From assembly GCA_949285145.1 (NCBI GenBank), contig CASDXQ010000012.1, positions 1 through 62,540 on the forward strand: a DNA stretch of 62,540 nt, read 5' to 3'. A program made the position numbers and the translations under genes. The stretch is from an uncultured Spirochaetales bacterium. Lineage in GTDB: Bacteria; Spirochaetota; Spirochaetia; Sphaerochaetales; Sphaerochaetaceae. Below are positions 8,682 to 17,756 of this stretch, in pieces. Positions within the stretch are counted from its first letter, which is position 1, and every line of letters starts with the position of its first letter. The notes below the pieces were generated by a model that had not been told where the DNA came from, made no database searches, and saw only the letters and a list, made by a program, of their open reading frames with translations.

Positions 8682-8930
8682 TTATTCCTCCAGTGCCTTT
8701 GCAATTATGGCGACAACCTCCTCGCCAGATAGTCCGGAATAGTCTGTACCGCCGATTTTTATATTCGGGCCGTCCTTGCATCTGCCCAGACAGAGATGTC
8801 CGACAAGTTCAATACTGCCGGCCAGATCGTTCTCGCTTATATAATTCTCGATTGCCTGGAGAACTTCGCTGTTGCCACGCGCAAAACAGCTGGATCCCAT
8901 GCAAAGCTCCACGGTTATTTTTTCAGCCAT
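8682..8930 (-). CDS. Thioredoxin-like [2Fe-2S] ferredoxin, first gene of hydrogenase operon
   Basis: An 82-residue NuoE-type carrier with cysteines in CMGSSCFARGN and in LCLGRCKDGPN. It probably feeds or drains electrons from the HydS-like protein encoded three bases downstream. It is the first gene after a clear promoter, with an AAGGAT-type ribosome site. Confidence 0.85.
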   Translation of the reverse strand: MAEKITVELCMGSSCFARGNSEVLQAIENYISENDLAGSIELVGHLCLGRCKDGPNIKIGGTDYSGLSGEEVVAIIAKALEE

Positions 8931-8954
8931 CCTTTTAATTTCCTCTATTTAAAA

Positions 8955-8983
8955 AGATTAACCTCAGAAAAGCGGTTAGTCAA
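8955..8983 (-). promoter_or_regulatory. Promoter of the hydrogenase operon
   Basis: On the minus strand, TTGACT (8978-8983) and TAATCT (8955-8960) are separated by 17 bases, which leaves a short leader before the ATG at 8930. I see no clear Rex-type operator. Confidence 0.6.
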
Positions 8984-9131
8984 TAAAATCTAGCCATGTA
9001 AATAAATATGTTCAAATCAGCGTTTATTTCAGCTTTTAAATACCCGCCAAAGCGTATTAATTATACATTTTTCACATTAATTCGCATAAGCCGCAAAAAT
9101 AATAAGAGCAAAGGAAAATGAACCTGCAATC

Positions 9132-9983
9132 TCAGCTGTTTGCAGCTTTAATCCCGCCTTTTTCCTCCAGAACCGCAACCAGCTCCTGTACAGCCGCGGG
9201 GCAGACACTTGCACCAGCACACACCCCGATGTCTCTGCCGCTGTACATTTCATCTCTCAACTGTGAGGAGTCAGACACCATATATCCCCTCAGCCCGCTG
9301 GAAATCACGATATTATACAGCTCTTTTGCATTTGCGGACTGCCTGTCTCCGACAACGATAACGGTGTCGCAAATCCCGCACAGACGCCTCACTGAATCTC
9401 TGCGGCGTATGGAAGCAACGCAGATCGAATTATGAAAGCGCGCCCTGATTCCCTTTTCATTCATCGCAGACTTGAACTCCTCTGCCTTTGAGGATGAGAA
9501 AGTTGTCTGCATCACTACTTCATAGAAGCATTCCGGATCTATGTCATCCAGATCCTCTCTGTTCTCAATTACATGACAGACAGTATTGCAGCAGCTTATG
9601 GTACTGAGAGTCTCAGCATGTCCTTTGAGTCCGAAATAAAGCACCGGATTGATGCTTTTGCTGCAGATCCTGTGGTTTGCAGCAACGATCCGGCATGTAC
9701 CATCCACAAGAGTGAACCCGTTATCTGTAAATTCCTTCTCAAGCTGCCTGGTGATCCCATGTGCCCTTATGACGGCAATGCCTGGCTCGTATCCTTGAGG
9801 AGAGGATATAATCTTGAGGCCGCGGCTTGAAAGAGAATCGACAACACGGCTGTTATGAACAAGGCTGCCTATTGAATACACAGGGCGGCCGCCGGCATGA
9901 TCAAGAACTTTCCCTGCAGTTTCTATTGATGCTTCCACTCCCTTGCAGAAACCGAATACGGATGCGATATGGATATTGAACAT
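9132..9983 (-). CDS. ispH: 4-hydroxy-3-methylbut-2-enyl diphosphate reductase
   Basis: The 283-residue protein catalyses the last step of the MEP isoprenoid pathway, making IPP and DMAPP from HMBPP with a [4Fe-4S] cluster. The three conserved cluster cysteines are visible in FGFCKG (near residue 13), VDGTC and NSIC. The family blocks AHGI and VVGDRQSANAKEL and the C-terminal CAGASVCP are also present; that last block usually reads TAGAS. Length is normal for IspH. The frame extends 57 bases upstream, but that part encodes the reverse of the yajC terminator, so the ATG at 9983 is used. The gene stands alone between that terminator and the hydrogenase promoter. Confidence 0.93.
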   Translation of the reverse strand: MFNIHIASVFGFCKGVEASIETAGKVLDHAGGRPVYSIGSLVHNSRVVDSLSSRGLKIISSPQGYEPGIAVIRAHGITRQLEKEFTDNGFTLVDGTCRIVAANHRICSKSINPVLYFGLKGHAETLSTISCCNTVCHVIENREDLDDIDPECFYEVVMQTTFSSSKAEEFKSAMNEKGIRARFHNSICVASIRRRDSVRRLCGICDTVIVVGDRQSANAKELYNIVISSGLRGYMVSDSSQLRDEMYSGRDIGVCAGASVCPAAVQELVAVLEEKGGIKAANS

Positions 9984-9995
9984 AGCTTTATGATT

Positions 9996-10027
9996 ACAAA
10001 AAAACCGCCTCACGATCAATGAGGCGG
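9996..10027 (-). terminator. Rho-independent terminator of yajC
   Basis: CCGCCTCA (10005-10012) pairs with TGAGGCGG (10020-10027); in the minus-strand RNA it is followed by eight U residues. Confidence 0.9.
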
Positions 10028-10054
10028 CTGAACATGACAAAATGGAAAATGGAA

Positions 10055-10474
10055 TTATTTGTCTTCCTTATCAGGAACCTTGAATTCAACAGTGTTGTCT
10101 TCTGTCTGTTTCTCAGTTTTCTCAGCTTCCTTCTCTTCCACAGCTGGCTTCTCTTCTTTCTTGTCCTCAACTTTCTTCTTGTTGGGATTAGCTTTCGCAC
10201 CGTCCTTATTGACGACTGATGAAATGGCGCCTTTGGTGAACTCGATGCGGGTATTGTCATCAACTTTGATGACGACTGTCTGTTCCTTGACTGTGACAAC
10301 TGTTCCGTGGATACCGCCGATTGTGACGACCTTGTCGCCTTTTTTCATGGCATCCAGCATTGCCTTTGTTTCCTTGTCTCTCTTCTTCTGCGGTCTGATG
10401 ATCAGGAAATAGAAGATTAAGATGATGGCGGCAAACATTATCACGGTTGTCCACATTGATCCTGTCTGATTCAT
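10055..10474 (-). CDS. yajC: Preprotein translocase subunit YajC
   Basis: A 139-residue inner-membrane accessory of the Sec/SecDF translocase. One membrane helix lies at about residues 9-26, followed by the family signature IIRPQKKRDKE and a small beta domain with GDKVVTIGGIHGTVV. The last 55 residues are a low-complexity tail rich in lysine and glutamate, longer than in E. coli YajC. SecD and SecF are not adjacent here. A strong terminator follows directly. Confidence 0.93.
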   Translation of the reverse strand: MNQTGSMWTTVIMFAAIILIFYFLIIRPQKKRDKETKAMLDAMKKGDKVVTIGGIHGTVVTVKEQTVVIKVDDNTRIEFTKGAISSVVNKDGAKANPNKKKVEDKKEEKPAVEEKEAEKTEKQTEDNTVEFKVPDKEDK

Positions 10475-10547
10475 AATTTTATATCCTCGCTATTGTTTCG
10501 CAAATTAATGCGGCAAAGAAAAAATTAACATTATTGACGTACTGTCG

Positions 10548-11832
10548 TCAAGACAGGAATCTGTATGACAAAAGCTCGACACGGCTGACGGCCTCATCGT
10601 ACAGGATACGTCCTGAACATTCAGCCTCGCCTATCTGGTTGTCGGTGGGATCCCGTCCCACGGTCTTCTTGCCGGTTAGTGTGCAGCAGCACTTCTCATT
10701 GGCAATCATGCGCAGCGTATCGAGGTTGCCGAAGTAGTGACGGCGGCGTTTCTCATTGCCCTGCCGGAATGCACCTCCGCCGAAAGAGCAGTCGACTGGA
10801 AACCATTCTCCAGAGATGTTTATCCTCGCCCAGTCGTGGCCGCCTATATCCTCATCAGTCACGTACCATCCGCTGAATTCCGCAGTCACCCTTCAGAGAT
10901 GTGGCGGCATACGTGCTTATGTCCCTTATGAGGGCATAAGGCCGGACAAAGGAATAGCGGACGCGGGAGGTGATCCAGTCATATATGGCTTCAGCTTTTC
11001 CCCTCATCGTCCTGCAGCCGGCAGTGATCTCTTTGGCAAGTGCCTTCAGGTACGGAGTGAACGCGATGTGTGGAAGTTCCTCACACAGGTACTCATCCAT
11101 TCCCTCAGCAACATATTCCACTTCCGGAAAGCGGCGCAGCTTCTCGCTGATGCGGTATGAGAAGGTAAGGAAGAATTCATCATTTCCCTCAAGGACTTTC
11201 TCAAAAACCGCACTCTTCATCGGCACGCTGTCATCATCAACGGAAATGAGAGTATCGGATGCATCAAGGATTTTCACATCCTCCTGCCGTCCTTCCATTT
11301 TCCTTGCAAGCGGCAGATTCACATGGACACGCTGAGCGCGCAGGGATTCATCGCAGATACGCATGCTTATCCGTGCAGTGATCTCAGCGGAAAGACTGCC
11401 CTTCTCCTCAATGAGGGCTATGCAGTCATCTCTTTTCTTGAGATCCCTGTCGGTATCGGGATCCGGCTGAAAAAGCACATCACAGCGCTTTGCGGCATTC
11501 TCCAGAAGCTTTTCCTCAAACCTCATTTCATTATTCACAAAAGCCCAGTCAAGAAGGCCGTCCTCCATGAATGATGAGAGCATTCCTTTCCTGTAGAGGG
11601 GAAAGCGGGAGGAGAGAAGCGTTTCAGATTCCTCATAAGTGTATTTGTAATAAGACAGCCGGCGCCTCATCAGGTCAAGTTCGAAACGCAGCCGGGCTTT
11701 CATGACATCAGGAGTCTCTTTCTTTTCAAGATACTTTCCGATCAGTTTTTCAGCCTCGTCGGCCCATCCGGCCGAGATCATGTTCTCCACCGCCTCGGGA
11801 AGCGGGTATGACAGAAGTTCAAGATTGTTCAT
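10548..11832 (-). pseudogene. Transglutaminase-like protein gene, frame broken in catalytic core
   Basis: Two frames belong to one protein. The upstream frame (11832 to about 10875) encodes about 317 residues that end in the transglutaminase catalytic block KGDCGIQ. The downstream frame (about 10880 to 10548) resumes as SGWYVTDEDIGGHDWARI and continues through VDCSFGGGAFRQGNE. Those parts carry the catalytic Cys and His/Asp of the triad. Family members normally have about 18-20 residues between GDCG-x-Q and SGW. They are missing here and the frame shifts near 10870-10880, so a short deletion or assembly error is likely. No signal peptide is visible, so the protein would be cytoplasmic. It sits between yajC and groEL, all on one strand. 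If the break is real the protein is inactive. Confidence 0.75.
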
Positions 11833-11951
11833 GAGGTGATTATATCATCTGAAACGGAGATTGCAGACGTAATTTTCCACAAAACCGGAAACAAAGACGT
11901 CTCAATGCCATGAATGACATATCCCTTATTGTCCTGTAAGGGCAGAGCCAC

Positions 11952-11985
11952 AAAAAAAAGCATCCCCGGCGAGGGGGATGCCTGT
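11952..11985 (-). terminator. Rho-independent terminator of groEL
   Basis: GCATCCCC (11960-11967) pairs with GGGGATGC (11974-11981), followed by eight U residues in the minus-strand RNA. Confidence 0.92.
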
Positions 11986-12005
11986 GAAGGAGCAATGATG
12001 CCAGA

Positions 12006-13640
12006 TTACATCATGCCGCCCATGCCTGCACCGCCTGCGGCAGGAGCTGCCGGTTCGGGAGCAGGGATATCTGTAACTGCACATTCTGTTGTGAGAATGA
12101 GTGCTGCGATGCTTGCTGCATTCTGAAGTGCGGAGCGTGTGACCTTTGCAGGATCGATGATACCGGATGATACCATGTTGACCCACTTCATTGCATTGGC
12201 ATCGAAACCGACACCCTTCTTCTCGTTCTTGCAGTGGTCTGCGATGACCGCGCCGTCAAGACCTGCGTTTGCCGCAATCTGTCTGATAGGCTCCTCAAGA
12301 GCTCTCTTGACGATGTTGTAACCGATCTTCTCATCTTCGCTGAGAGAGGAAAGATCCTTCTTGTCCATCTCGACTGCAGCCTGTACGAGAGCAACACCGC
12401 CACCGGGGATGACACCTTCCTCAATAGCGGCACGTGTTGCGGAAAGAGCGTCCTCAACACGATGCTTCTTCTCCTTGAGCTCAACCTCTGTTGCTGCACC
12501 TACGTTGATGAGTGCGACACCGCCGGCAAGCTTTGCAAGGCGCTCCTGAAGCTTCTCTCTGTCATAATCGCTTGTGGAGTCCTGAATCTGTCCCTTGATC
12601 TGGGCGATTCTGTCCTTGATTGCATCTGAAGAACCTGCTCCGCTGATGATTGTGGTGTTCTCCTTCTCGACCTTTACGCTCTTTGCCCTGCCGAGCATTG
12701 AGATATCGGCATTCTCGAGCTTCATGCCGAGTTCCTCTGTGATGACCTGACCGCCTGTAAGGATTGCGATATCCTCAAGCATCGCCTTTCTTCTGTCACC
12801 GAAACCGGGAGCCTTCACTGCAACTACGTTGAGAGTTCCTCTCACAGAGTTGAGAACCAGGGTTGTGAGAGCCTCACCGTCAACATCCTCCGCAATGATG
12901 AGCAGTCCCTTTCCGGCCTGCACGATCTTCTCGAGAATCGGAAGAAGATCCTTCATATTGCTGATCTTCTTGTCATAGATGAGGATGTACGGATTCTCCA
13001 TAACGCATGTCATGGTGTCTCTGTTGTTGCAGAAATATGCTGAAAGATAACCGCGGTCAAACTGCATGCCTTCGACGAAATCAACTGTTGTCTCGATTGT
13101 CTTTGACTCCTCAACAGTGATGACTCCGTCCTTGCCGACCTTGTCCATTGCATTTGCGATCTCATCGCCAATGCCTCTGTCGTTATTTGCGGAAATAGAT
13201 GCGACCTGAGCGATTTCTTCCTTTTCCTGAATCATCTTCGCCTGCTTCTTGATTTCCTCGACAGCATCGGCAACAGCTGTATCAATACCTCTCCTGATAC
13301 CCATCGGATTTACACCGGATGCTACACTCTTCATGCCTTCCTTTGTGATTGCCCATGCAAGAACAGTGGCTGTTGTCGTGCCGTCACCGGCCACATCATT
13401 GGTTTTTGATGCCACTTCCTTGAGAAGCTGGGCTCCCATGTTCTCAAACGGATCCTCAAGTTCGATCTCACGTGCAACGGAAACTCCGTCTTTTGTCACA
13501 GTCGGGGCACCATACTTCTTGTCAAGAAGAACGAGACGTCCCTTCGGTCCAAGAGTTGTCATGACTGCTTTTGAAATTTTTTCCACTCCATTTACAAGAG
13601 ACTTTCTTGCCTCTTCGTTGAATTGAAGCTGTTTTGCCAT
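12006..13640 (-). CDS. groL: 60-kDa chaperonin GroEL
   Basis: A 544-residue ATP-dependent chaperonin that forms the double-ring folding chamber. It is full length, with the ATP-binding [19 protein letters not shown] and the C-terminal GAGMGGMM tail. A longer frame adds 18 residues upstream, but MAKQLQF is the usual start and AAGGAGAG precedes it. groES is not adjacent, so in this genome it must lie elsewhere. No CIRCE (HrcA) operator is visible in the upstream 120 bases. A sigma-70 type promoter is present there. Confidence 0.97.
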   Translation of the reverse strand: MAKQLQFNEEARKSLVNGVEKISKAVMTTLGPKGRLVLLDKKYGAPTVTKDGVSVAREIELEDPFENMGAQLLKEVASKTNDVAGDGTTTATVLAWAITKEGMKSVASGVNPMGIRRGIDTAVADAVEEIKKQAKMIQEKEEIAQVASISANNDRGIGDEIANAMDKVGKDGVITVEESKTIETTVDFVEGMQFDRGYLSAYFCNNRDTMTCVMENPYILIYDKKISNMKDLLPILEKIVQAGKGLLIIAEDVDGEALTTLVLNSVRGTLNVVAVKAPGFGDRRKAMLEDIAILTGGQVITEELGMKLENADISMLGRAKSVKVEKENTTIISGAGSSDAIKDRIAQIKGQIQDSTSDYDREKLQERLAKLAGGVALINVGAATEVELKEKKHRVEDALSATRAAIEEGVIPGGGVALVQAAVEMDKKDLSSLSEDEKIGYNIVKRALEEPIRQIAANAGLDGAVIADHCKNEKKGVGFDANAMKWVNMVSSGIIDPAKVTRSALQNAASIAALILTTECAVTDIPAPEPAAPAAGGAGMGGMM

Positions 13641-13699
13641 ATTTATACTTCTCTCCTTAATAAATTTATGATTTCCGATGTGCCTGAGCACCACAAGAT

Positions 13700-13728
13700 A
13701 AAATACAGATTATTAATCCATTCGGCAA
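13700..13728 (-). promoter_or_regulatory. Promoter of groEL
   Basis: On the minus strand TTGCCG (13723-13728), a 17-base spacer and TATTTT (13700-13705) lie about 60 bases before the start. The spacing is ideal; the hexamers are moderate. Confidence 0.5.
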
Positions 13729-13787
13729 GACAAAATTTCAAACATCGGGATTAACAGACACCATGTCCCTTTTCTCATGCCGGATTC

Positions 13788-14621
13788 TCAGGCGACAATG
13801 GCAGCCAGGCTTACGGCAAGGATGAATGTAATCACATTGCTTGTCAGATTCACAATATCATTATCCATGAAACGTATGCCCCTTACCAGCTTGAGTGCAT
13901 TTCCTTCTTTGTCCCTGCTGTGTTCTGTGAGCAGATCTTCCTTCTCATCATAGAAATGGGCCTGAAGAGTGGCACCAAGCAGCGAGTCTGCCATGACTCC
14001 GGCAAAAGAAGAGAATATGACAACCATCACCAGTGAAATATGTATTCCCTCATAGCAGGAGGCAGCGAAAATTCCGTACAGAACAGATGAAAGCATTGCA
14101 CTGCATGTTCCCAGGACGGAGACTCCGCCAGACAGTCCTTTCGGGACTTTCGTGAATGTCAGGATCGAGACAGGATCTTTTTTTGAAAGCACACCTATCT
14201 CACTTGCCCACGTATCGGAACAGGCTTCCCCGAGACATGCGGCGAACACCGCAAGATACACAGGAGAAGGACTGAAAGCATAAATCACTATTGCGGCAAG
14301 TGCCGCACCTCCGTTTGCACATACCTGCACGGCATCTCTTCTGCCGCCCTTCTTGTGTATCCTGTCAAGGCCCCTTATCCTTTTAGAGAGCCTGCCGATG
14401 ACAGCCGCGCTTATCAGGAAGAAAAGATACAGGCTGAGAGATGTGAAGCCTCCTGCCAGGACAGATACACTTCCCATCACAACTGCGGCGATCACACCGG
14501 AAAGACTGAGCTGCCTTTTCCAGTACGCAAGGAAACCTATTGCCAGGACAGATACTAGAGCGATTGCAATGCGCAATGAGAAAGGAAGAGAGAAATAACG
14601 GACATCAAGAAAGCGTATCAT
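13788..14621 (-). CDS. DUF92 (TMEM19/VTE6-like) membrane protein, possible prenyl-phosphate kinase
   Basis: A 277-residue protein with about seven membrane helices. It has the DUF92 hallmarks SGVIAAVVMGSVSVLAGG, RRDAVQVCANGGAA, GEACSDTWASEIG and a C-terminal DNDIVNLTSN segment. A plant member, VTE6, phosphorylates phytyl phosphate to the diphosphate. The start codon overlaps the stop codon of the upstream gene at 14618-15259, a VTE5/SEC59-like kinase, so the two are translationally coupled. The pair would convert a free prenol first to the monophosphate and then to the diphosphate in the membrane. Family assignment is firm; the substrate is inferred. A 90-base in-frame extension upstream is rejected because it overlaps the neighbour's coding region. 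Confidence 0.82.
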   Translation of the reverse strand: MIRFLDVRYFSLPFSLRIAIALVSVLAIGFLAYWKRQLSLSGVIAAVVMGSVSVLAGGFTSLSLYLFFLISAAVIGRLSKRIRGLDRIHKKGGRRDAVQVCANGGAALAAIVIYAFSPSPVYLAVFAACLGEACSDTWASEIGVLSKKDPVSILTFTKVPKGLSGGVSVLGTCSAMLSSVLYGIFAASCYEGIHISLVMVVIFSSFAGVMADSLLGATLQAHFYDEKEDLLTEHSRDKEGNALKLVRGIRFMDNDIVNLTSNVITFILAVSLAAIVA

Positions 14622-15259
14622 ATGAGACTCCCCAGTATGGTGGTCAGAAGAGGCACCGTTATGTTGTCGAGTCCCAGCGGGGTCACAGCCTCGAAGAAAG
14701 CCGCGACACATGCAATGACCATCACCTTGATGAACGAGTACGGAGTGAACACTGCCAGCACGATGAGCGAGACGGCGAACATGACTGCCGTGCCTTCCCA
14801 GCTCTTGCTGGCATTCAGCACGGAGTATTTGTGACGTCCCGCCTTTGAACCTATGAGAGCCGCAAGGCCGTCGCCGTAGCCCATGACAAGCGTACCGGCA
14901 ATCACGTCATATGATGCAACCATGCCATTGTAATAAAGAAGCACCATGATTATCAGGGAGAACGGGAAATAAATAAGTCCGTTGTCCCTCTTCCTGTCCC
15001 CCATGCCAAGCAGTTTTGCAGCACCGGAATAGACAAAAACGGCATTCATGATCATGAAGCTCACCGGCCCCGTCAGTGCATAAGGCAGGCTGTCGATACC
15101 GTAGATCAGTATGAATACCCAGTTGGACACACCTATGTGTATGAGCTTGCGTGCCGTTTCCCTGGAAAGATGCGCAAAACGGAAAAGAATGAATGCAGCG
15201 GCTATGACTGCAAAAATGAAAATATAGGAATATGCAAGCGACAGAATATTCTGATTCAA
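14618..15259 (-). CDS. SEC59/DGK1/VTE5-family CTP-dependent prenol or lipid kinase
   Basis: A 213-residue polytopic membrane protein of the family containing yeast dolichol kinase and DGK1 and plant phytol kinase VTE5. Visible signatures are the RKLIHIGVSNW block near residue 38, VMGYGDGLAALIG and the KSWEGTAVMF strand-loop, which carry the CTP- and metal-binding residues. It is short, as bacterial VTE5-like members are. It precedes a DUF92 gene with overlapping stop and start codons. Together they suggest salvage of free isoprenoid alcohols using CTP. A phosphatidate cytidylyltransferase annotation, common by weak similarity, is less likely. Confidence 0.78.
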   Translation of the reverse strand: MNQNILSLAYSYIFIFAVIAAAFILFRFAHLSRETARKLIHIGVSNWVFILIYGIDSLPYALTGPVSFMIMNAVFVYSGAAKLLGMGDRKRDNGLIYFPFSLIIMVLLYYNGMVASYDVIAGTLVMGYGDGLAALIGSKAGRHKYSVLNASKSWEGTAVMFAVSLIVLAVFTPYSFIKVMVIACVAAFFEAVTPLGLDNITVPLLTTILGSLI

Positions 15260-15271
15260 GAATTCCCCCTG

Positions 15272-17080
15272 TTACCAGCCACGGGCCCCGCCGCCCCCGC
15301 TGCCGCCGCCGGCAAAAGAAGAGAAGCCCGGATGGCCCGGCCCTCTGCCGCTGCTTCGGTATGCGGATGCCGGAGGTGTGAAACAGGTCCGGTACCGGCT
15401 GTTTATCCGATTGAACATTGAATAGTAGAAATAAGATGAAAGCACAGGGTCTCCGTATCCTGTGTACCACACTGCAGGCTCCTTCACGAGATCGGCTGCC
15501 TTGCCGGCCCACTCCTTCTCAAGATCAAGAACTATCGCATATGAGAGATTATGATAGAAATATGACGGATTCTCATCGATGAGCATCCTGAGCTTGTCAA
15601 TCTCGACATTCTCAAGGAAGTCGCGGTAGCCGAGGATCTGGCCAAGAACTTCCTGTGCATATGCGCTTCTCTTTGTCATGGCAGCACACAGCCCGCTGAG
15701 AAGGGAAACCGAAATGGATACCACGATGGCCATTATTCTGGTGAATGCAGTGCTGATGCCGGCACTGGATGCAATCGCCTGCAGTATGAAGATGGAGAAC
15801 AGCGTCACCACCGCTATTATTATGCAGGAGAACAAGTATGTCCTCGCACCGGGAATCCTCCGTCCGAGCGACCAGAACACAAGAGATGTGAACACAAACT
15901 GGAATGAGATGAGCGCAAAGGCGAAAAGACCGAAGCTCCTGTCATTGACCGCAACGGAGAAGGCCATGGCAAGACAGTAGATGAATGTGAGTGCGAAGCA
16001 GATGCTGTGGACTCTCTGCGACTTTGCATCGCTGAGAGCCTTCTCTCCCTTTGAGTATTTCGCCTTCAGCAGTGGATGCACGCTACTCTGTATGTCCTGG
16101 AAAATATTCAGACGGGAAAGATCAGCATCGCTGCCGCTTTTGAAGAGCGCGTTGAAAAGATTAACTTCATAGACTTCCCTGTCGCCGTCAATGTCCCGCT
16201 TCTTGTGAAGGATGAATTCATCTTCCTCCTTCTCCTCAATTGAAAGAAGTCCCTGATCCGCCCAGTAATAGATCATCGCGGTGTAGTCCTTTGTATCGTC
16301 ATTTGAGTCGAACAAGTAGCCCACGTCAAGCGGAGAGAGGTTGTCGGGAGGAGTAAACCGTACGCTGACAACAGGTTCCTCATCACGCCCGAAACGGAAG
16401 TAAAGGAACACATAAAGGCCGGTCAGCGCAAGAGAGATGACCAGTGAGACCATGAAGGCCGGCAGCGAATAGTCACTGCGTATGAAATAGCCGTCCTCCA
16501 TCTCTGCCTCAAGCGTTATTGTCTCCCCGGCACTCAGCACATCGAGACTGCCGGTTATTATGCGGCCGTCCGTAAACTGGAAATCCATAAGCCGGGTTGA
16601 ACCGTACGGGCCGTACGTCACCCAGACATTTTCCTGATCTATACGGGAAGGGAATGCGACAGAGAACTGTATGTTGCTCACACTCTGATCATATGCCGAG
16701 AAAAGATCTATATAGAAATCATCATAGCCGGCAGAACGGTCAAAACCGGGATCGATGCGGTAAGTGACGGTGTAATTCATCACGCCCTGCACCGTTTCAC
16801 CGGCATCCCCTATGACAATTGATGTGATACCGCCGGAACTTCTGAGTGAATAATCATCGCTTACGGCGATGACTTCAAGAGAAGCTCCGTCAAGCGGAAT
16901 GTCGCGGATGAAACCGTGATGAGGCTCTCTGTAGTATATTGTGAAATTCTCGACCACGGTATAGGCCTTGCTCTCGCTGACCGTCATGTCGATTCCGACA
17001 TGCACGAAATCAAGACCGCTGTCAGCCGAAAGCGGGAAAATCAAATGCAGGAAAAGGAGAAATGCCGCAAGTCTTTTCAA
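15272..17080 (-). CDS. DUF2207-family membrane protein with glycine-rich tail
   Basis: A 602-residue protein. It has a signal peptide (residues about 1-19, ending in PLSADS), an extracytoplasmic beta domain up to about 205, a membrane helix at about 210-230, a cytoplasmic region, four further hydrophobic helices (about 355-465), and a C-terminus ending GGGSGGGGARGW. This arrangement is the DUF2207 type often encoded next to LemA. Its start overlaps the end of the lemA-like gene at 17077-17625. The function is unknown; LemA/DUF2207 pairs are envelope-linked. The glycine-rich tail is common in this family and is not an artefact. Confidence 0.85.
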   Translation of the reverse strand: MKRLAAFLLFLHLIFPLSADSGLDFVHVGIDMTVSESKAYTVVENFTIYYREPHHGFIRDIPLDGASLEVIAVSDDYSLRSSGGITSIVIGDAGETVQGVMNYTVTYRIDPGFDRSAGYDDFYIDLFSAYDQSVSNIQFSVAFPSRIDQENVWVTYGPYGSTRLMDFQFTDGRIITGSLDVLSAGETITLEAEMEDGYFIRSDYSLPAFMVSLVISLALTGLYVFLYFRFGRDEEPVVSVRFTPPDNLSPLDVGYLFDSNDDTKDYTAMIYYWADQGLLSIEEKEEDEFILHKKRDIDGDREVYEVNLFNALFKSGSDADLSRLNIFQDIQSSVHPLLKAKYSKGEKALSDAKSQRVHSICFALTFIYCLAMAFSVAVNDRSFGLFAFALISFQFVFTSLVFWSLGRRIPGARTYLFSCIIIAVVTLFSIFILQAIASSAGISTAFTRIMAIVVSISVSLLSGLCAAMTKRSAYAQEVLGQILGYRDFLENVEIDKLRMLIDENPSYFYHNLSYAIVLDLEKEWAGKAADLVKEPAVWYTGYGDPVLSSYFYYSMFNRINSRYRTCFTPPASAYRSSGRGPGHPGFSSFAGGGSGGGGARGW

Positions 17081-17625
17081 AACCTAACCTCTGGTCTTTC
17101 TTTTTCCTCTTGTGAGACTTCAATATACTGCAGAGCCTTGAAGCCGAAGAGAGATGCCACGATATTGGACGGGAACATGCTCACCTTGTCGTTCATCGTG
17201 CGGGCAAGTGCGTTGTAGTACTTACGTGCATTGAGAATATCATCCTCAAGTGAGCTGAGACGTGCCTGCAGGTCAAGGAAGCCTGCGTTGGCTTTCAGCT
17301 CCGGGTAAGCCTCGCTGAGTGCGAAAAGGGACTTGAGCGTTCCGGAAAGCACATCCTCAGCCCTGTTCCTGTCGGCTCCGCTGCTCGACATGGCATGAGA
17401 ACGCGCACTTATGACACGGCTGAGAGTCTCCTCCTCATGCTGTGCATAGCCCTTGACGGTCTCGACAAGATTCGGGATCAGGTCATAGCGCTGCTTGAGA
17501 TGCGCATCAAGCGCGCTGAGGGCCTCCTCTGCCTTGTTGCGGGTCTTGATGAATGAATTATATGTACCCAGCACGTAAAGCACCGCGGCGGCCAGGACAA
17601 CAAGTACGACAATCAGAACAATCAT
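17077..17625 (-). CDS. LemA family protein
   Basis: A 182-residue protein with one N-terminal membrane helix (about 1-20) and a long helical domain containing YNSFIKTRNKAEEALSALDAHLKQRYDLIPNLVETVKGYAQHE, cut here only by family convention, and the C-terminal FPSNIVASLFGF motif. LemA proteins are membrane-anchored with unknown biochemical function. GAGGAAA nine bases before the ATG at 17625 supports that start over a GTG six bases earlier. It overlaps the DUF2207 gene by four bases and diverges from argR. Confidence 0.9.
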   Translation of the reverse strand: MIVLIVVLVVLAAAVLYVLGTYNSFIKTRNKAEEALSALDAHLKQRYDLIPNLVETVKGYAQHEEETLSRVISARSHAMSSSGADRNRAEDVLSGTLKSLFALSEAYPELKANAGFLDLQARLSSLEDDILNARKYYNALARTMNDKVSMFPSNIVASLFGFKALQYIEVSQEEKERPEVRF

Positions 17626-17720
17626 TGGCACTTTCCTCTTTCAAAATTCTCTCTTTTCTTCACGATTTTTGTCAATCTTCCGATTTCACTTGTGCCTGTC
17701 CTGTCCAAGGTGTATATTTA

Positions 17721-17740
17721 TTGCATAAGAATTGCATATT
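17721..17740 (+). promoter_or_regulatory. ArgR-box-like site in front of argR
   Basis: TTGCATAAGAATTGCATATT contains two TTGCAT half sites. It closely resembles the perfect palindrome before gdhA at 19938-19955, with one extra base between halves. Its position just upstream of the ribosome site fits autorepression. Confidence 0.5.
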
Positions 17741-17756
17741 CACAAGGAGACTGATT

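Noticed and set aside
8940-9117. A Rex-type redox operator before the hydrogenase operon.
   Set aside because: No TTGTTAA-N4-TTAACAA-like palindrome is present; only short TTAAT repeats occur.
13641-13760. Searched for a CIRCE (HrcA) operator before groEL.
   Set aside because: No TTAGCACTC-N9-GAGTGCTAA-like repeat is present; only a sigma-70 type promoter is visible.
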